Assembly (NCBI RefSeq): GCF_001951155.1
Contig: NZ_CP016359.1
Span: 2,256,001 to 2,320,000, forward strand
Direction: 5' to 3'
Source: Christiangramia flava JLT2011
Lineage (GTDB): Bacteria > Bacteroidota > Bacteroidia > Flavobacteriales > Flavobacteriaceae
Length of the DNA: 64,000 nt
Below the pieces are notes generated by a model, which saw nothing but the letters and a program-made list of their open reading frames with translations, did no database searches and was not told where the DNA came from. Positions within the stretch are counted from its first letter, which is position 1; each line of letters begins with the position of its first letter. Positions 35,009-44,248 of this stretch are shown here, piece after piece. Both the position numbers and the translations under genes were made by a program.

Positions 35009-36805
35009 AGAAGGCCGATTCAAATAGTACATTTTCAGGATTCCCCGGTTTTTCACTTCAATTTCCCCGCGGTAATGGCATTCAAAGAAATCTTTAACCA
35101 TCATGCAGGTATTTTCAGAAACATTGATCTTTCCGGCTTCCGAAGCCGTTTGCAGCCGGGAAGCAATATTCACGGTATCACCCCAGATGTCGTACGCGAA
35201 TTTTTTGTGACCCACGACGCCCGCCACTACCGGCCCGGTGTGAATGCCAATACGAACTTCCAAACTGGCATCAGGCAGGTTCTGATCGCGCTTGGTACTA
35301 TTCACAAAATCCATGATCTCGAACGAAGCGGCGACAATTTTCCTGGGGTGGTCATCGTCTGGAAACGGTAATCCGCCGGCGATCATGTAACAATCGCCCA
35401 GCGTTTTGATCTTTTCGAGATTGTATTTGTCTACGATCTTATCAAATTCTGAAAAATAGTAGTCCAGGTTCTGAAGCAGTCGTTCCGGTTCCATATGCTC
35501 GGCATACCTGGAGAAATCTTTAAAATCAGCAAAAAGGACGCTTACTTTTTCAAATTTCTTGGCACGCACATGGCCATTTTCTTTCAGTTCCATGGCGGTT
35601 TCCTCCGGAAGAATATTCAGCAACAACCGCTCTGAGCGATTCTTCTCCCGTTCGATAATTGCGCTGGTCTTTTTGATATAGCGATTGCGGCGATGCAGCA
35701 TGAAAGCGAGGAAGGCCACCACGGTCATGATACCGATAACCAGAATATTAATAAGCCGCTGATTACGCCGCTGCTGATTGAGCAGGTCTACTTCTATTTG
35801 TTTTTGGGCCACCTCGTAATCTGCCCGGAGATTGGCCATTTCCTGGGTTGCCGCAAGATTCCGCACACTGTCACGGTATACGATATGCTCTTTGTAATTC
35901 TGAAAGGCCCTGGGCAGATCTCCCGAATTCTCGTAAAGCTGGGAAACCTTCAGGCTGCTTTCGCTAATTTCATCCTTGAGTCCGTACGACCTCGCCAGGT
36001 CGAGACTTTGAAGCGCGAAGCCCATAGCCAGAGAATCCTGTCCTTTTTCCAGGTACACGTCTGCCATATAGCGCAAATACACGCATACCGGGTAAAAATC
36101 GCCATTTCGTTCCAGGATCTGGACGGCCCGATGCATATTATCCTCAGCTTTTTTATTTTCCCCCATCGCCGCATAAACGAGCCCCATATTCCCGAGATTG
36201 TAACCCAGGCCGGTCTCGTAGTTCAGTTTGCGGAAAATGATGCCTGATTTGTTGAAATAATACAGCGCTGAATCCAGATTTTGATGCTGAAAATATTCGT
36301 CACCCAGGTTAAGCATGGCTGAAGCAAGCGAAGCAGAATCGTTCAAAGTCTGCAGCTCTTCAATAGCTTCATGGTAATAATTGACCGCCCGTTTGTGGCT
36401 GCCCATCAGGGAATACACATCGGCAATCGTGATGTTGACGATGGCCTTTTCATTCTGCAGTTCATTTTTTGAAGCGATGGAAGCGGCTATAAAATTTTCC
36501 TTCAGGGCTTCATTGAAATCTCCTTTAAGCCGAAAGGCATTCGCCTTTTGAAGATGTCCTGAAAACAGGAAACTGGCCGAATCTACTTCGGAACTCATTT
36601 TTATGAGTCGGTTCGCATAAGCGATCTTTTTCTCCGGTTCCAGCTGTTCTTCGGCGATCTGTTTCAGGATCTCCAGTTTTTCCGAGGGTTTCAAGGAATT
36701 CTTCAGGTATATTTTTTCCAGACTGTCTGCTTTTGCCTGATTTTGCGACAGGCAACTTGCAAAAGCGCCAAAAATCAATATTAAAGTGAAGATTCCCTTT
36801 TTCAT
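34961..36805 (-). CDS. TPR-containing class III nucleotidyl cyclase
   Basis: 614 residues: signal peptide (about 1-20), TPR repeats (about 55-300; for example MLNLGDEYFQHQNLDSALYY), a coiled coil, one membrane span (about 351-369) and a cytoplasmic class III cyclase domain (about 415-600). Catalytic residues are complete: metal-binding Asp427 (FADFKDF) and Asp471 (TLGDCY). Substrate-choosing residues are Lys467 and Asp539 (YDIWGD), the pair that favours ATP in adenylate cyclases (guanylate cyclases have Glu and Cys). So cAMP is the likely product, sensed through periplasmic TPRs. The gene follows a secreted 154-residue protein by 16 bases and overlaps the PycTM-like gene at its 3' end. Confidence 0.92.
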   Translation of the reverse strand: MKKGIFTLILIFGAFASCLSQNQAKADSLEKIYLKNSLKPSEKLEILKQIAEEQLEPEKKIAYANRLIKMSSEVDSASFLFSGHLQKANAFRLKGDFNEALKENFIAASIASKNELQNEKAIVNITIADVYSLMGSHKRAVNYYHEAIEELQTLNDSASLASAMLNLGDEYFQHQNLDSALYYFNKSGIIFRKLNYETGLGYNLGNMGLVYAAMGENKKAEDNMHRAVQILERNGDFYPVCVYLRYMADVYLEKGQDSLAMGFALQSLDLARSYGLKDEISESSLKVSQLYENSGDLPRAFQNYKEHIVYRDSVRNLAATQEMANLRADYEVAQKQIEVDLLNQQRRNQRLINILVIGIMTVVAFLAFMLHRRNRYIKKTSAIIEREKNRSERLLLNILPEETAMELKENGHVRAKKFEKVSVLFADFKDFSRYAEHMEPERLLQNLDYYFSEFDKIVDKYNLEKIKTLGDCYMIAGGLPFPDDDHPRKIVAASFEIMDFVNSTKRDQNLPDASLEVRIGIHTGPVVAGVVGHKKFAYDIWGDTVNIASRLQTASEAGKINVSENTCMMVKDFFECHYRGEIEVKNRGILKMYYLNRPSSEVHQKKTYHRAEQE

Positions 36806-36821
36806 TGGCCTGTTACCTTCT

Positions 36822-37286
36822 TTAATTTTTCACCATGATCTTCGGGTCGATATTAAACGTGCCATTTCTCCTGGAGCCGTTATTTCGAACTTTGAAGGAG
36901 ATCATGTACTTGGTTTCGGTGCCATCTGGATGGTCGCCTACCACACCAATCACCACTCCAGGATTCTGGGAAGTATCTTTTAAGGTGTTTTGCCCGAAAA
37001 CGTTGGTTCCGCCCTGGTAATTGATGGCCGAGATCAGTACTTCATCATCTTCAGAACTACTGGACACACCCTGCCAAACCACAATGTCGCCAGATTTGAC
37101 AGTTATCGTATATTCTTCGTTGGTCACGCCGCTTTCCTGCCCGAAGCTGCTCACTTCATCAATGTTGGAACTATTGATAGCGGAGGTATCGACCGTTAAA
37201 GTAATGAGGTGAGTGTCGTTGGAATTTGCTGAAACCAGCACCAGGAATAAGGAACAGATCCCTAAAACGCGAAAGATTTTTTTCAT
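36822..37286 (-). CDS. Secreted protein of unknown function upstream of the cyclase
   Basis: 154 residues. Signal peptide (about 1-20), then a beta-rich domain of about 130 residues without Cys: short strands such as HLITLTVDTSAI, YTITVKSGDIVVWQGV and KYMISFKVRNNG suggest a small immunoglobulin-like or cupredoxin-like sandwich. I do not recognise a family. It precedes the TPR cyclase by 16 bases on the same strand, so the two are probably co-transcribed, and the protein could be a periplasmic ligand or partner of the cyclase's TPR domain; that is only an inference from position. Confidence 0.72.
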   Translation of the reverse strand: MKKIFRVLGICSLFLVLVSANSNDTHLITLTVDTSAINSSNIDEVSSFGQESGVTNEEYTITVKSGDIVVWQGVSSSSEDDEVLISAINYQGGTNVFGQNTLKDTSQNPGVVIGVVGDHPDGTETKYMISFKVRNNGSRRNGTFNIDPKIMVKN

Positions 37287-37599
37287 AATGTGTGATTTTT
37301 GGTTGGTAATAGAAGGAAGTTCAAGGGAGACAGCGGATTATGAACTCAAGGTACTTCTTTTTTGTGATTTTAAGCTACAAACTAGCTGAAAATTAATGCT
37401 TTACAGGATGTTCGGTTTGGCGATGAGATTGGTTTTTTGGCTGATTTCAGTATGGAGGAAATTAAAAATAAGTCAGTCGAAACGTACAATTTCAGGATCA
37501 CCGGGATTTTTGAGATATGGAACGGGAGTATTTCCGCAGCTTTAAGACCTATTAAAAGGCGATTTACTATATTTAGTTTTCAGAAAATCAAAGAATTAC
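37287..37599. other. Intergenic stretch between divergent genes
   Basis: About 310 bases between the starts of the 154-residue secreted protein and the M28 peptidase. A TATATTTA at 37568-37575 could be the -7 element of the peptidase gene, but its -33 partner is poor. An open frame from 37437 into the peptidase start has no coding character. No other structure is seen. Confidence 0.5.
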
Positions 37600-39072
37600 A
37601 TGAAACAGCTACTATTGCTTTCGTTGCTTGGAATAGCACTGAATAGTTTTGCTCAAACCGATAAGGAACTGGCTGAAAATACGGTTGACAGTAATATTGT
37701 GAAAGGCCATATTTACTTTCTTGCAGATGACCTGTTGATGGGACGTGAAACCGGAACTCCCGGCAACAAAATTGCGGCCAGTTACCTGGCTAATATGCTT
37801 CGGAGTTACGGCGCCAAGCCTAACCCGGAAACCAATACCTATTACCAGCCTTTCGAACTGGTGGAAACGACCGCCCCGGAAGTGGAATTTTCAGCAAATG
37901 ATAAGACGTATTCCGAGGTGATGCCGATCAATGCGAATAACCTGGACCTTTCCGGCAAGGCGATCTATCTGGATTACGGAAGCGATACAGAGCTAAAAAA
38001 AGCCGATCTCCAAGGGAAAATCGTGATTTTCAAAGGCGGAACTTCAGATGGTCAGGCGCCGCGATCGGTTTACCGAAGAGGAATGGAAAAGGCTGAAATC
38101 CTGAAGGAAAAAGGAGCTGCCGGAATGGTCGAATTTGTGTCCATAGACAGTCAGACCTGGAGTTCCATAGCGCATTCCTTTCATAAGTCAGTTCGTTTTA
38201 CGGAAGATTCGACGGCTCATTCAGAATTTCTTCAGCTATGGGTAAATGATAGCCTGCCTCCGAAATTTGAAAAAGGAAAACAGGTAGATTTTAGAATTTC
38301 CGCAACAGGAAAAAAGGAAAAAAAGCTAGCCACTCAAAATGTGGTTGGGTACATGGAAGGGACTGATCCGGAACTGAAAAATGAATACATCATCTATTCC
38401 GCGCATTACGATCATGTGGGAATTGGCCGCCCGAATGCCGAAGGGGACTCGATCTACAACGGCGCCCGGGATAATGCGATTGGAACCACGGCGGTTCTTT
38501 CTATGGCTGAAAATATCGGGAACTATCCCACCAAGCGCTCTGCTTTGTTCATTCTTTTTACTGGAGAAGAGAAAGGCTTGCTGGGGAGCCAGTATTACGT
38601 GAAACACCCCATAATTCCGCTGGAAAAAATGGTCTATTGTTTTAATACCGACGGCGGGGGGTACAATAACACGGAACTGGCCACGATCATTGGCCTGGAA
38701 CGAACTACTGCTGCAAAACACATTAAAAACGGAGCGGAAACTTTTGGACTCCGAGCTATTGATGACCCAGCGAAGGAACAGGGGCTTTTTGACCGTAGTG
38801 ATAATGTGAGCTTTGCGAAAATGGGAATTCCCGCGCCCACTTATTCAACCGGTTTTGATGCCTTTGATGCCGAAATCTTTAAATATTACCACCAGCCTTC
38901 TGATGAAGCAAATTCGCTGGATTATCAGTATTTGCTGAAATTTTACCAGGGCTATGTCTATTCCGGAAGACTGATCGCCAATGATGCCGAAACGCCTTTC
39001 TGGGTCCAGGGCGATAAATATGAAGAAGCCGGAAAGAAATTGTACCATATGCCAGCAGCCTTGAAAGACTGA
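37600..39072 (+). CDS. Secreted M28 family metallopeptidase with PA domain
   Basis: 490 residues. Signal peptide (about 1-18, ending SFAQ), a PA-like insert (about 110-215) and an M28 aminopeptidase core. The two-zinc site is complete: HYDHVG, GARDNAIG, the general base in TGEEKG, an Asp in NTDGGG and a His in YYHQPSDEA. Members release N-terminal amino acids or act as carboxypeptidases; this one is likely periplasmic or outer-membrane associated. Standalone gene with its own upstream region, followed by mutS about 90 bases on. Confidence 0.93.
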   Translation: MKQLLLLSLLGIALNSFAQTDKELAENTVDSNIVKGHIYFLADDLLMGRETGTPGNKIAASYLANMLRSYGAKPNPETNTYYQPFELVETTAPEVEFSANDKTYSEVMPINANNLDLSGKAIYLDYGSDTELKKADLQGKIVIFKGGTSDGQAPRSVYRRGMEKAEILKEKGAAGMVEFVSIDSQTWSSIAHSFHKSVRFTEDSTAHSEFLQLWVNDSLPPKFEKGKQVDFRISATGKKEKKLATQNVVGYMEGTDPELKNEYIIYSAHYDHVGIGRPNAEGDSIYNGARDNAIGTTAVLSMAENIGNYPTKRSALFILFTGEEKGLLGSQYYVKHPIIPLEKMVYCFNTDGGGYNNTELATIIGLERTTAAKHIKNGAETFGLRAIDDPAKEQGLFDRSDNVSFAKMGIPAPTYSTGFDAFDAEIFKYYHQPSDEANSLDYQYLLKFYQGYVYSGRLIANDAETPFWVQGDKYEEAGKKLYHMPAALKD

Positions 39073-39163
39073 AAACTGTTAAAAACGATTGATAACTGAA
39101 CGCGAATTTCCTTCAGAGAAAAATAGAGAATAGTTACTTTAGCGAGCATAAAAATTTGAAGTT

Positions 39164-41788
39164 TTGACAGCTAAAAAGTCCGCTAAGGTTACTCCGCTTA
39201 TGAAGCAGTATAACAGTATCAAGGAAAAATATCCTGATGCCCTGCTGCTATTTCGTGTAGGCGATTTTTATGAAACTTTTGGCGAGGATGCAGTCAAAGC
39301 CGCACGTATTCTGAACATTGTTCTAACCAACCGAAACAACGGTAGCGAGCGAACCGAGCTGGCAGGATTTCCACACCATTCCCTGAACACGTATCTTCCC
39401 AAACTGGTAAAGGCCGGGCAGCGTGTGGCGATATGTGACCAGCTGGAAGATCCTAAAATGACCAAAACCATCGTAAAACGGGGAGTTACCGAGCTGGTTA
39501 CCCCGGGTGTGGCGATGAATGACGACATCCTTCAGAGCAAATCCAACAACTTTTTATGTGCCGTTCATTTTTCCAAAAAACAGCTGGGAGTTTCTTTCCT
39601 GGACGTTTCCACGGGAGAATTCCTTTGTGCGCAGGGAACGGTTGAGTATATAGACAAATTGCTTCAGAATTTCGGACCGAGCGAGATCCTTGTTCAGAAG
39701 AAGTTCAAAAAAGAGTTTCAGGAGTCTTTTGGAAAAGACCTGCACTGCTTTTACCTCGACGACTGGGTTTTCAAAAATGATTACGCGGAAGAAACGCTGA
39801 ATGCCCATTTCCAGACCAAGTCACTGAAAGGTTTTGGTATTGATCACCTGGAAAATGGGGTGATCGCAGCAGGCGCGGTGCTGTATTACCTTGCAGAGAC
39901 CCGTCATCACCGCCTGCAGCATATCACGGCGATTACGAGAATTCCTGAAGAAGAATATGTGTGGATGGACAGGTTTACTATCCGGAATCTTGAATTATAC
40001 CATTCCACAGCGGCCAACGCGGTGACCCTGCTCGATGTGATAGACAAAACTATTTCGCCTATGGGCGGAAGATTGCTGAAGCGATGGCTGGCTTTGCCGC
40101 TTAAAAACATGGACGCCATCAGGCAGCGGCACGATGTGGTGGAATATTTGCTGAAGCATCCTGAAGACCTGAACGGGATCCAGGAGCAGATCAGGGAGAT
40201 CAGTGATCTTGAAAGGCTCATTTCCAAAGTGGCCACTGCGAGGATCAGTCCGCGGGAAGTAAATCAGCTGAAGCATTCGCTAGACGCTATCGAGCCGGTG
40301 AAATCACTTGCCGCTTCCTGTAATAATGAGGCTTTGAAAGTGATTGGCGACAATTTGCATTCTTGTGAACTGCTTCGGAAAAAGATCGCCGAAAGTATTT
40401 CAGAAGAAGCCCCGGTAAATGTTCAGAAAGGCAATGTGATTGCCAAAGGCTTTTCCGAAGAACTGGATAATTTGCGGAATATTGCGTTTTCCGGTAAGGA
40501 TTACCTGGATGAAATGATTCGGCGGGAGACCGAAAGTACCGGTATCAGTTCGCTGAAGATTGGTAATAATAACGTGTACGGTTACTATATCGAAGTTCGC
40601 AATTCTCATAAAGATAAGGTTCCGGAGAGCTGGACCCGTAAGCAAACGCTGGTAAATGCCGAGCGCTATATTACAGAGGAACTGAAGGAATACGAATCAA
40701 AAATTCTGGGAGCGGAGGAAAAAATTCTGCAATTGGAACAGGAACTTTTCGGGAAATTAATCGCCTGGATGCAGGATTATATTGACCCTGTTCAGCGAAA
40801 CGCCCGCCTGATTGCCCGCCTGGATTGCCTATGTTCGTTTGCCCAGCATGCCCAGCAGGAAAATTACAGCAGGCCTGAAATGAGCCAGGATTTTAGCCTG
40901 GGTATTACTGATGGCCGCCATCCTGTTATTGAAAAGCAATTGCCGGCAGGAGAAATGTATGTCACCAACAGTGTGCATCTGGATAGGGAAGAGCAGCAGA
41001 TCGTGATGATCACCGGGCCAAATATGAGTGGTAAATCGGCTATTTTAAGGCAAACCGCTTTAATCGTACTAATGGCTCAAATGGGAAGTTTTGTTCCTGC
41101 TCAGGCGGCAGAAATCGGGATCGTGGACAAAATATTTACAAGGGTTGGGGCCAGTGATAATATTTCGATGGGCGAATCTACCTTCATGGTGGAAATGAAT
41201 GAAACTGCGAGTATCCTGAATAATATTTCGGAAAGAAGCCTGGTGCTTTTGGATGAAATTGGGCGGGGAACCAGTACATATGACGGAATTTCGATCGCCT
41301 GGGCGATCAGTGAATACCTGCACGAACATCCGGCGAGGGCCAAAACCCTTTTCGCTACGCATTATCACGAATTGAACGAGATGTGCGAGACCTTTGACCG
41401 TATTAAGAATTACAACGTTTCTGTGAAAGAATTGAAGGATAAGGTTCTTTTTCTTCGGAAGCTGGTACCAGGGGGCAGCGAGCATAGTTTCGGAATTCAT
41501 GTCGCGAAGATGGCGGGTATGCCTCAAATGGTGATCCAGCGTGCCAATAAGATCCTGAAAAAGCTGGAGGCCTCCCATGCTATGGAAGATTCGGGCGATA
41601 TTTTGAGGAAATCAGCAGAAGAAGAGATGCAATTGAGTTTTTTCAATCTGGATGATCCGTTACTGGAAGATTTGAAGCAGGAACTGCTCGGGATTGATAT
41701 TGATACACTTACGCCGGTGGAAGCCTTGATGAAATTAAATGAGATCAAGCGAATGCTGGGAAGTAAGGAAAAGAAGACTGGAAAATAG
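39164..41788 (+). CDS. mutS: DNA mismatch repair protein MutS
   Basis: 874 residues, the MutS1 form. The mismatch-reading N-terminal domain contains the Phe-x-Glu motif (GDFYETFG), followed by connector, lever and clamp domains; the ATPase has Walker A GPNMSGKS at 618-625, [12 protein letters not shown] (Walker B and signature) and the ATHYHEL motif. C-terminal tail ends with a helix for tetramer formation. The start is TTG at 39164, since an in-frame TAA lies five codons upstream and no ATG fits. MutL is not in the window. Single gene, with the tRNA pair directly downstream. Confidence 0.97.
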   Translation: MTAKKSAKVTPLMKQYNSIKEKYPDALLLFRVGDFYETFGEDAVKAARILNIVLTNRNNGSERTELAGFPHHSLNTYLPKLVKAGQRVAICDQLEDPKMTKTIVKRGVTELVTPGVAMNDDILQSKSNNFLCAVHFSKKQLGVSFLDVSTGEFLCAQGTVEYIDKLLQNFGPSEILVQKKFKKEFQESFGKDLHCFYLDDWVFKNDYAEETLNAHFQTKSLKGFGIDHLENGVIAAGAVLYYLAETRHHRLQHITAITRIPEEEYVWMDRFTIRNLELYHSTAANAVTLLDVIDKTISPMGGRLLKRWLALPLKNMDAIRQRHDVVEYLLKHPEDLNGIQEQIREISDLERLISKVATARISPREVNQLKHSLDAIEPVKSLAASCNNEALKVIGDNLHSCELLRKKIAESISEEAPVNVQKGNVIAKGFSEELDNLRNIAFSGKDYLDEMIRRETESTGISSLKIGNNNVYGYYIEVRNSHKDKVPESWTRKQTLVNAERYITEELKEYESKILGAEEKILQLEQELFGKLIAWMQDYIDPVQRNARLIARLDCLCSFAQHAQQENYSRPEMSQDFSLGITDGRHPVIEKQLPAGEMYVTNSVHLDREEQQIVMITGPNMSGKSAILRQTALIVLMAQMGSFVPAQAAEIGIVDKIFTRVGASDNISMGESTFMVEMNETASILNNISERSLVLLDEIGRGTSTYDGISIAWAISEYLHEHPARAKTLFATHYHELNEMCETFDRIKNYNVSVKELKDKVLFLRKLVPGGSEHSFGIHVAKMAGMPQMVIQRANKILKKLEASHAMEDSGDILRKSAEEEMQLSFFNLDDPLLEDLKQELLGIDIDTLTPVEALMKLNEIKRMLGSKEKKTGK

Positions 41789-41809
41789 CCTATATTTTTG
41801 AAAAAAATC

Positions 41810-41839
41810 TTTGCTATATTGAGATTTGTATTAAATTTG
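41810..41839 (+). promoter_or_regulatory. Bacteroidota-type promoter of the tRNA pair
   Basis: TTTG at 41810-41813, an 18-base spacer and TAAATTTG at 41832-41839. Transcription would start near 41846, about 44 bases before tRNA-Gly. Confidence 0.72.
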
Positions 41840-41889
41840 CATCCGCAACGGAAGTAGTGAGGATTACGAGTTGCGATGTTCTTAAACTT

Positions 41890-41962
41890 GCGAAAATAGC
41901 TCAGTTGGTAGAGCGCCACCTTGCCAAGGTGGAGGTCGCGGGTTCGAATCCCGTTTTTCGCT
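41890..41962 (+). tRNA. tRNA-Gly (GCC)
   Basis: 73 bases. Acceptor GCGAAAA pairs with TTTTCGC, discriminator T. Anticodon loop TTGCCAA gives anticodon GCC. D-loop (AGCTCAGTTGGTAGAGC) and TPsiC arm (GGGTTCGAATCCC) are intact. The CCA end is not encoded. Confidence 0.97.
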
Positions 41963-41978
41963 CAGAAAATTGAAATCA

Positions 41979-42006
41979 GACCCCGGTTGAACGGGGTTTT
42001 GTTTTT
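41979..42006 (+). terminator. Terminator-like hairpin between the two tRNAs
   Basis: ACCCCG, GTTGAA, CGGGGT, then TTTGTTTTT. It may cut transcription after tRNA-Gly or act as a partial terminator and processing signal ahead of tRNA-Leu. Confidence 0.7.
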
Positions 42007-42007
42007 C

Positions 42008-42093
42008 GCTCGGATGGTGGAATTGGTAGACACGTTGGACTTAAAATCCAATGGACAAATGCGTCCGTGCGGGTTCAAGTCCCGCTCCGAGTA
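42008..42093 (+). tRNA. tRNA-Leu (TAA)
   Basis: 86 bases, class II tRNA with a long variable arm. Acceptor GCTCGGA pairs with TCCGAGT (first pair G-U), discriminator A. Anticodon loop CTTAAAA gives TAA. TPsiC arm GCGGG-TTCAAGT-CCCGC is intact. Confidence 0.96.
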
Positions 42094-42095
42094 CT

Positions 42096-42128
42096 GAAAG
42101 CCTTTGCAATTGCAGGGGCTTTTTTGTT
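42096..42128 (+). terminator. Terminator after tRNA-Leu
   Basis: AAAGCCTTTGCA pairs with TGCAGGGGCTTT (two G-U pairs), followed by TTTTGTTTT. Confidence 0.82.
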
Positions 42129-42520
42129 TTAATGATCTTCCTTTTTATAATATAAATACTACTCTATTTTGCCCTTCTAAAGAATATTAAGAAGAAAATG
42201 GAAATAATATTTTGAGTGAAATCCTCCTCTTTTCTATAGATGTTTAGATTTAAAGTACTCCCTTATCCATCTCAATTAGCATGGAATTTGGGGATTTAAC
42301 TCTTATAAATTTTACTCGATTTCTGCAAAGACAAGACTGCTTTAAATTCCTAATATTTTCCGAGTCTATGTTTATAAATATCGCCCTAGTCAGCAGTAGT
42401 TCATCATAGGATAGTCTTGAGTTTGATAATCCAAGAATTTGTGAAATACTAAGTGAAAGATATCCATGCAGGGACTTTTTAAGAACTTACTAGTGATAAT
42501 GATATTTGAGCCGACAGTTG
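42129..42520. other. AT-rich intergenic stretch after the tRNA pair
   Basis: Nearly 400 bases without a credible gene. A minus-strand frame (about 42470-42240) stays open for over 70 codons without an ATG; it has no recognisable motif and may be the relic of a gene or chance. No copy of the tRNA-Leu 3' end (a possible attachment site) is seen here. Confidence 0.45.
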
Positions 42521-43636
42521 TTAAAACGATTTCCTAACGATCCCTCCTTTATAAGGTTCAGAGGTGTTTTTAATTTCAAAATCCACAATCCCAAGTATCA
42601 ATTCCTCTTCGGTGATTACTTCAACCTTCCACTGGCCTTCTTTCAGGTTATTTTTATAAGTATATCCACGGAAACCACTGTCACGCCCACCGGAAACTTC
42701 AAAATCAATGTCATCTGTTACTTCCCATTTCCTGGTGTCAGCATTGTACCATTTCCACCTATGAAAAACGGACTTTTTTAAATTGGTAGGCGCGAAAACA
42801 GAAGTGAACACATAAACTCTTTCACCTGCCTGTCGATGAAAAGTGACGTGATGTTTACGCCAAAAGACATACCATGGATTCTTTTCGTACGTGACAATAT
42901 ATTCATTGTTTAATTTCCTTACGTCATGAGCTACCAATCCGGTATCCATAGCCAGGGGGACGGGCGGAATAAGATTGAAATAGTAAAAAACATTAATCGT
43001 TATGTAGATGGAAAGAATTAAACTGATCAGTTTTTTAAGACTTATTTCAACTCTAGTATTTGTACTGGAACCGTAAATAATCGTGATAAGTGCGAGTGTA
43101 CATCCTAAACTGATAAGTCCCGAAACGATAAAAATGAAGGTATTCATTTCCTTGATCAGCGTAGGGATCATAAAAGCGAAAAAGGTAAAGCTGATAAAGA
43201 AGTAAATGCTAAACTGAAGGTATTTATTGGATATTTTCTTTTTTAGAAACTCGTTCGCGAATAAGAGTAGCACCAGTAGAATGAAAAAAAACAAGGTTTT
43301 GGACATTGATACACTTCTGAAAAAATAGATCACAAAAGCACTTGAAAGAGCCCCAAAAAAGAATTGTATGGCTAACGGAAAATATTCGGAATAGCGAGCT
43401 ATTAAAGAACCTTTCCACTTGTCCTCATCCACCGTATTGAATAAATAAAGTGTTATGGATAATAAGGTCATATGCATGCAAAGTACCACCGTGTCATAAA
43501 CACGGTCTACGCGTCCTAAAGTAAGAGTGTCAAAAATAAAACCGCCCATAAAAAAAAGAATGGGAGCATACTTCTGATTGCGATAAATGAACCTTCCGAA
43601 TGCAGAATTTCTATATTTAACCAAAGTTCTTTTCAT
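42521..43636 (-). CDS. DUF2914 membrane protein
   Basis: 371 residues. About eight membrane segments in the first 230 residues, then a soluble, extracytoplasmic C-terminal domain (about 255-360) with the DUF2914 pattern: AGERVYVFTSVFAP, SVFHRWKWYN, GGRDSGFRGYTY and EGQWKVEVITEEELILGIVDF. DUF2914 domains are beta-rich and of unknown role; combination with a polytopic membrane part is a known architecture in Proteobacteria and Bacteroidota. The gene is AT-rich and lies alone between long spacers, so it belongs to the accessory-looking stretch. Confidence 0.82.
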   Translation of the reverse strand: MKRTLVKYRNSAFGRFIYRNQKYAPILFFMGGFIFDTLTLGRVDRVYDTVVLCMHMTLLSITLYLFNTVDEDKWKGSLIARYSEYFPLAIQFFFGALSSAFVIYFFRSVSMSKTLFFFILLVLLLFANEFLKKKISNKYLQFSIYFFISFTFFAFMIPTLIKEMNTFIFIVSGLISLGCTLALITIIYGSSTNTRVEISLKKLISLILSIYITINVFYYFNLIPPVPLAMDTGLVAHDVRKLNNEYIVTYEKNPWYVFWRKHHVTFHRQAGERVYVFTSVFAPTNLKKSVFHRWKWYNADTRKWEVTDDIDFEVSGGRDSGFRGYTYKNNLKEGQWKVEVITEEELILGIVDFEIKNTSEPYKGGIVRKSF

Positions 43637-44248
43637 ACTGTATTTAGTGGGGTCAAATTTATAATAAATACTTCACCCTAATATTCAGTAAGTTTAATAC
43701 AGGTTGGCTTCTGAAGAATACAAATTAGAATTTTCCCAGGTTTTTGGCGGAAGATTTGTTGCCCTTTGTTTGACATGAATACCTTAACGCATTTAAATAT
43801 CTAATATCGGAAAGGAAACTGTTAGAATTTCTTCGAAACTGGTAATAATTTGAATATTCATCCTGCTGGATTTACATCATATAAGAACCGCAGAGTTTGA
43901 ATATCGGATGGATCTGCTATATCGAAAATTTAACCAGGAAAATAAAATGTTCAGCCTTTTGATTCAAATGTTCCGGCAAATGAACTTATAGGCAATGACC
44001 AATTATGATGCTATTAAAATATGAGTTTTGAATTAGGAAAAATATGAGAAGAGTAAACTGTTTTCAGATCATTGTTAAAAACAGAGTAGTGACTGCTATC
44101 ATCTGCAAATGATCCAAGTCCCTACCCAAAGATCAATTACATAAACAAGCCGCCACTACATCTAATTTAGGGTTCAAAAATAAATTGAATCTCTAGAGTA
44201 GAGTGATTGGATTAGTTAACGTATTGATTTTGGAAGTTATCGTTGCGA
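43637..44248. other. Long AT-rich intergenic stretch
   Basis: About 610 bases between two minus-strand genes. No frame of useful length, no tRNA, no repeat and no clear hairpin terminator is seen; scattered stops in all frames. It could hold gene relics too decayed to read. Confidence 0.45.

Noticed and set aside
35693..36247. A 184-residue plus-strand frame
   Set aside because: Antisense to the TPR region of the cyclase, where the minus-strand protein has clear repeats.
34454..36805. A confirmed Pycsar defence system
   Set aside because: Orientation is convergent rather than operonic, the cyclase carries adenylate-type substrate residues and a TPR sensor, and no other defence gene is near. 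Kept as a hypothesis only.
37437..37646. A 69-residue plus-strand frame before the M28 peptidase
   Set aside because: No motif, runs across the real peptidase start in another frame, and lies in an AT-rich spacer.
42240..42480. An open minus-strand frame of over 70 codons after tRNA-Leu
   Set aside because: Lacks a start codon and any recognisable motif; too weak to call a gene.
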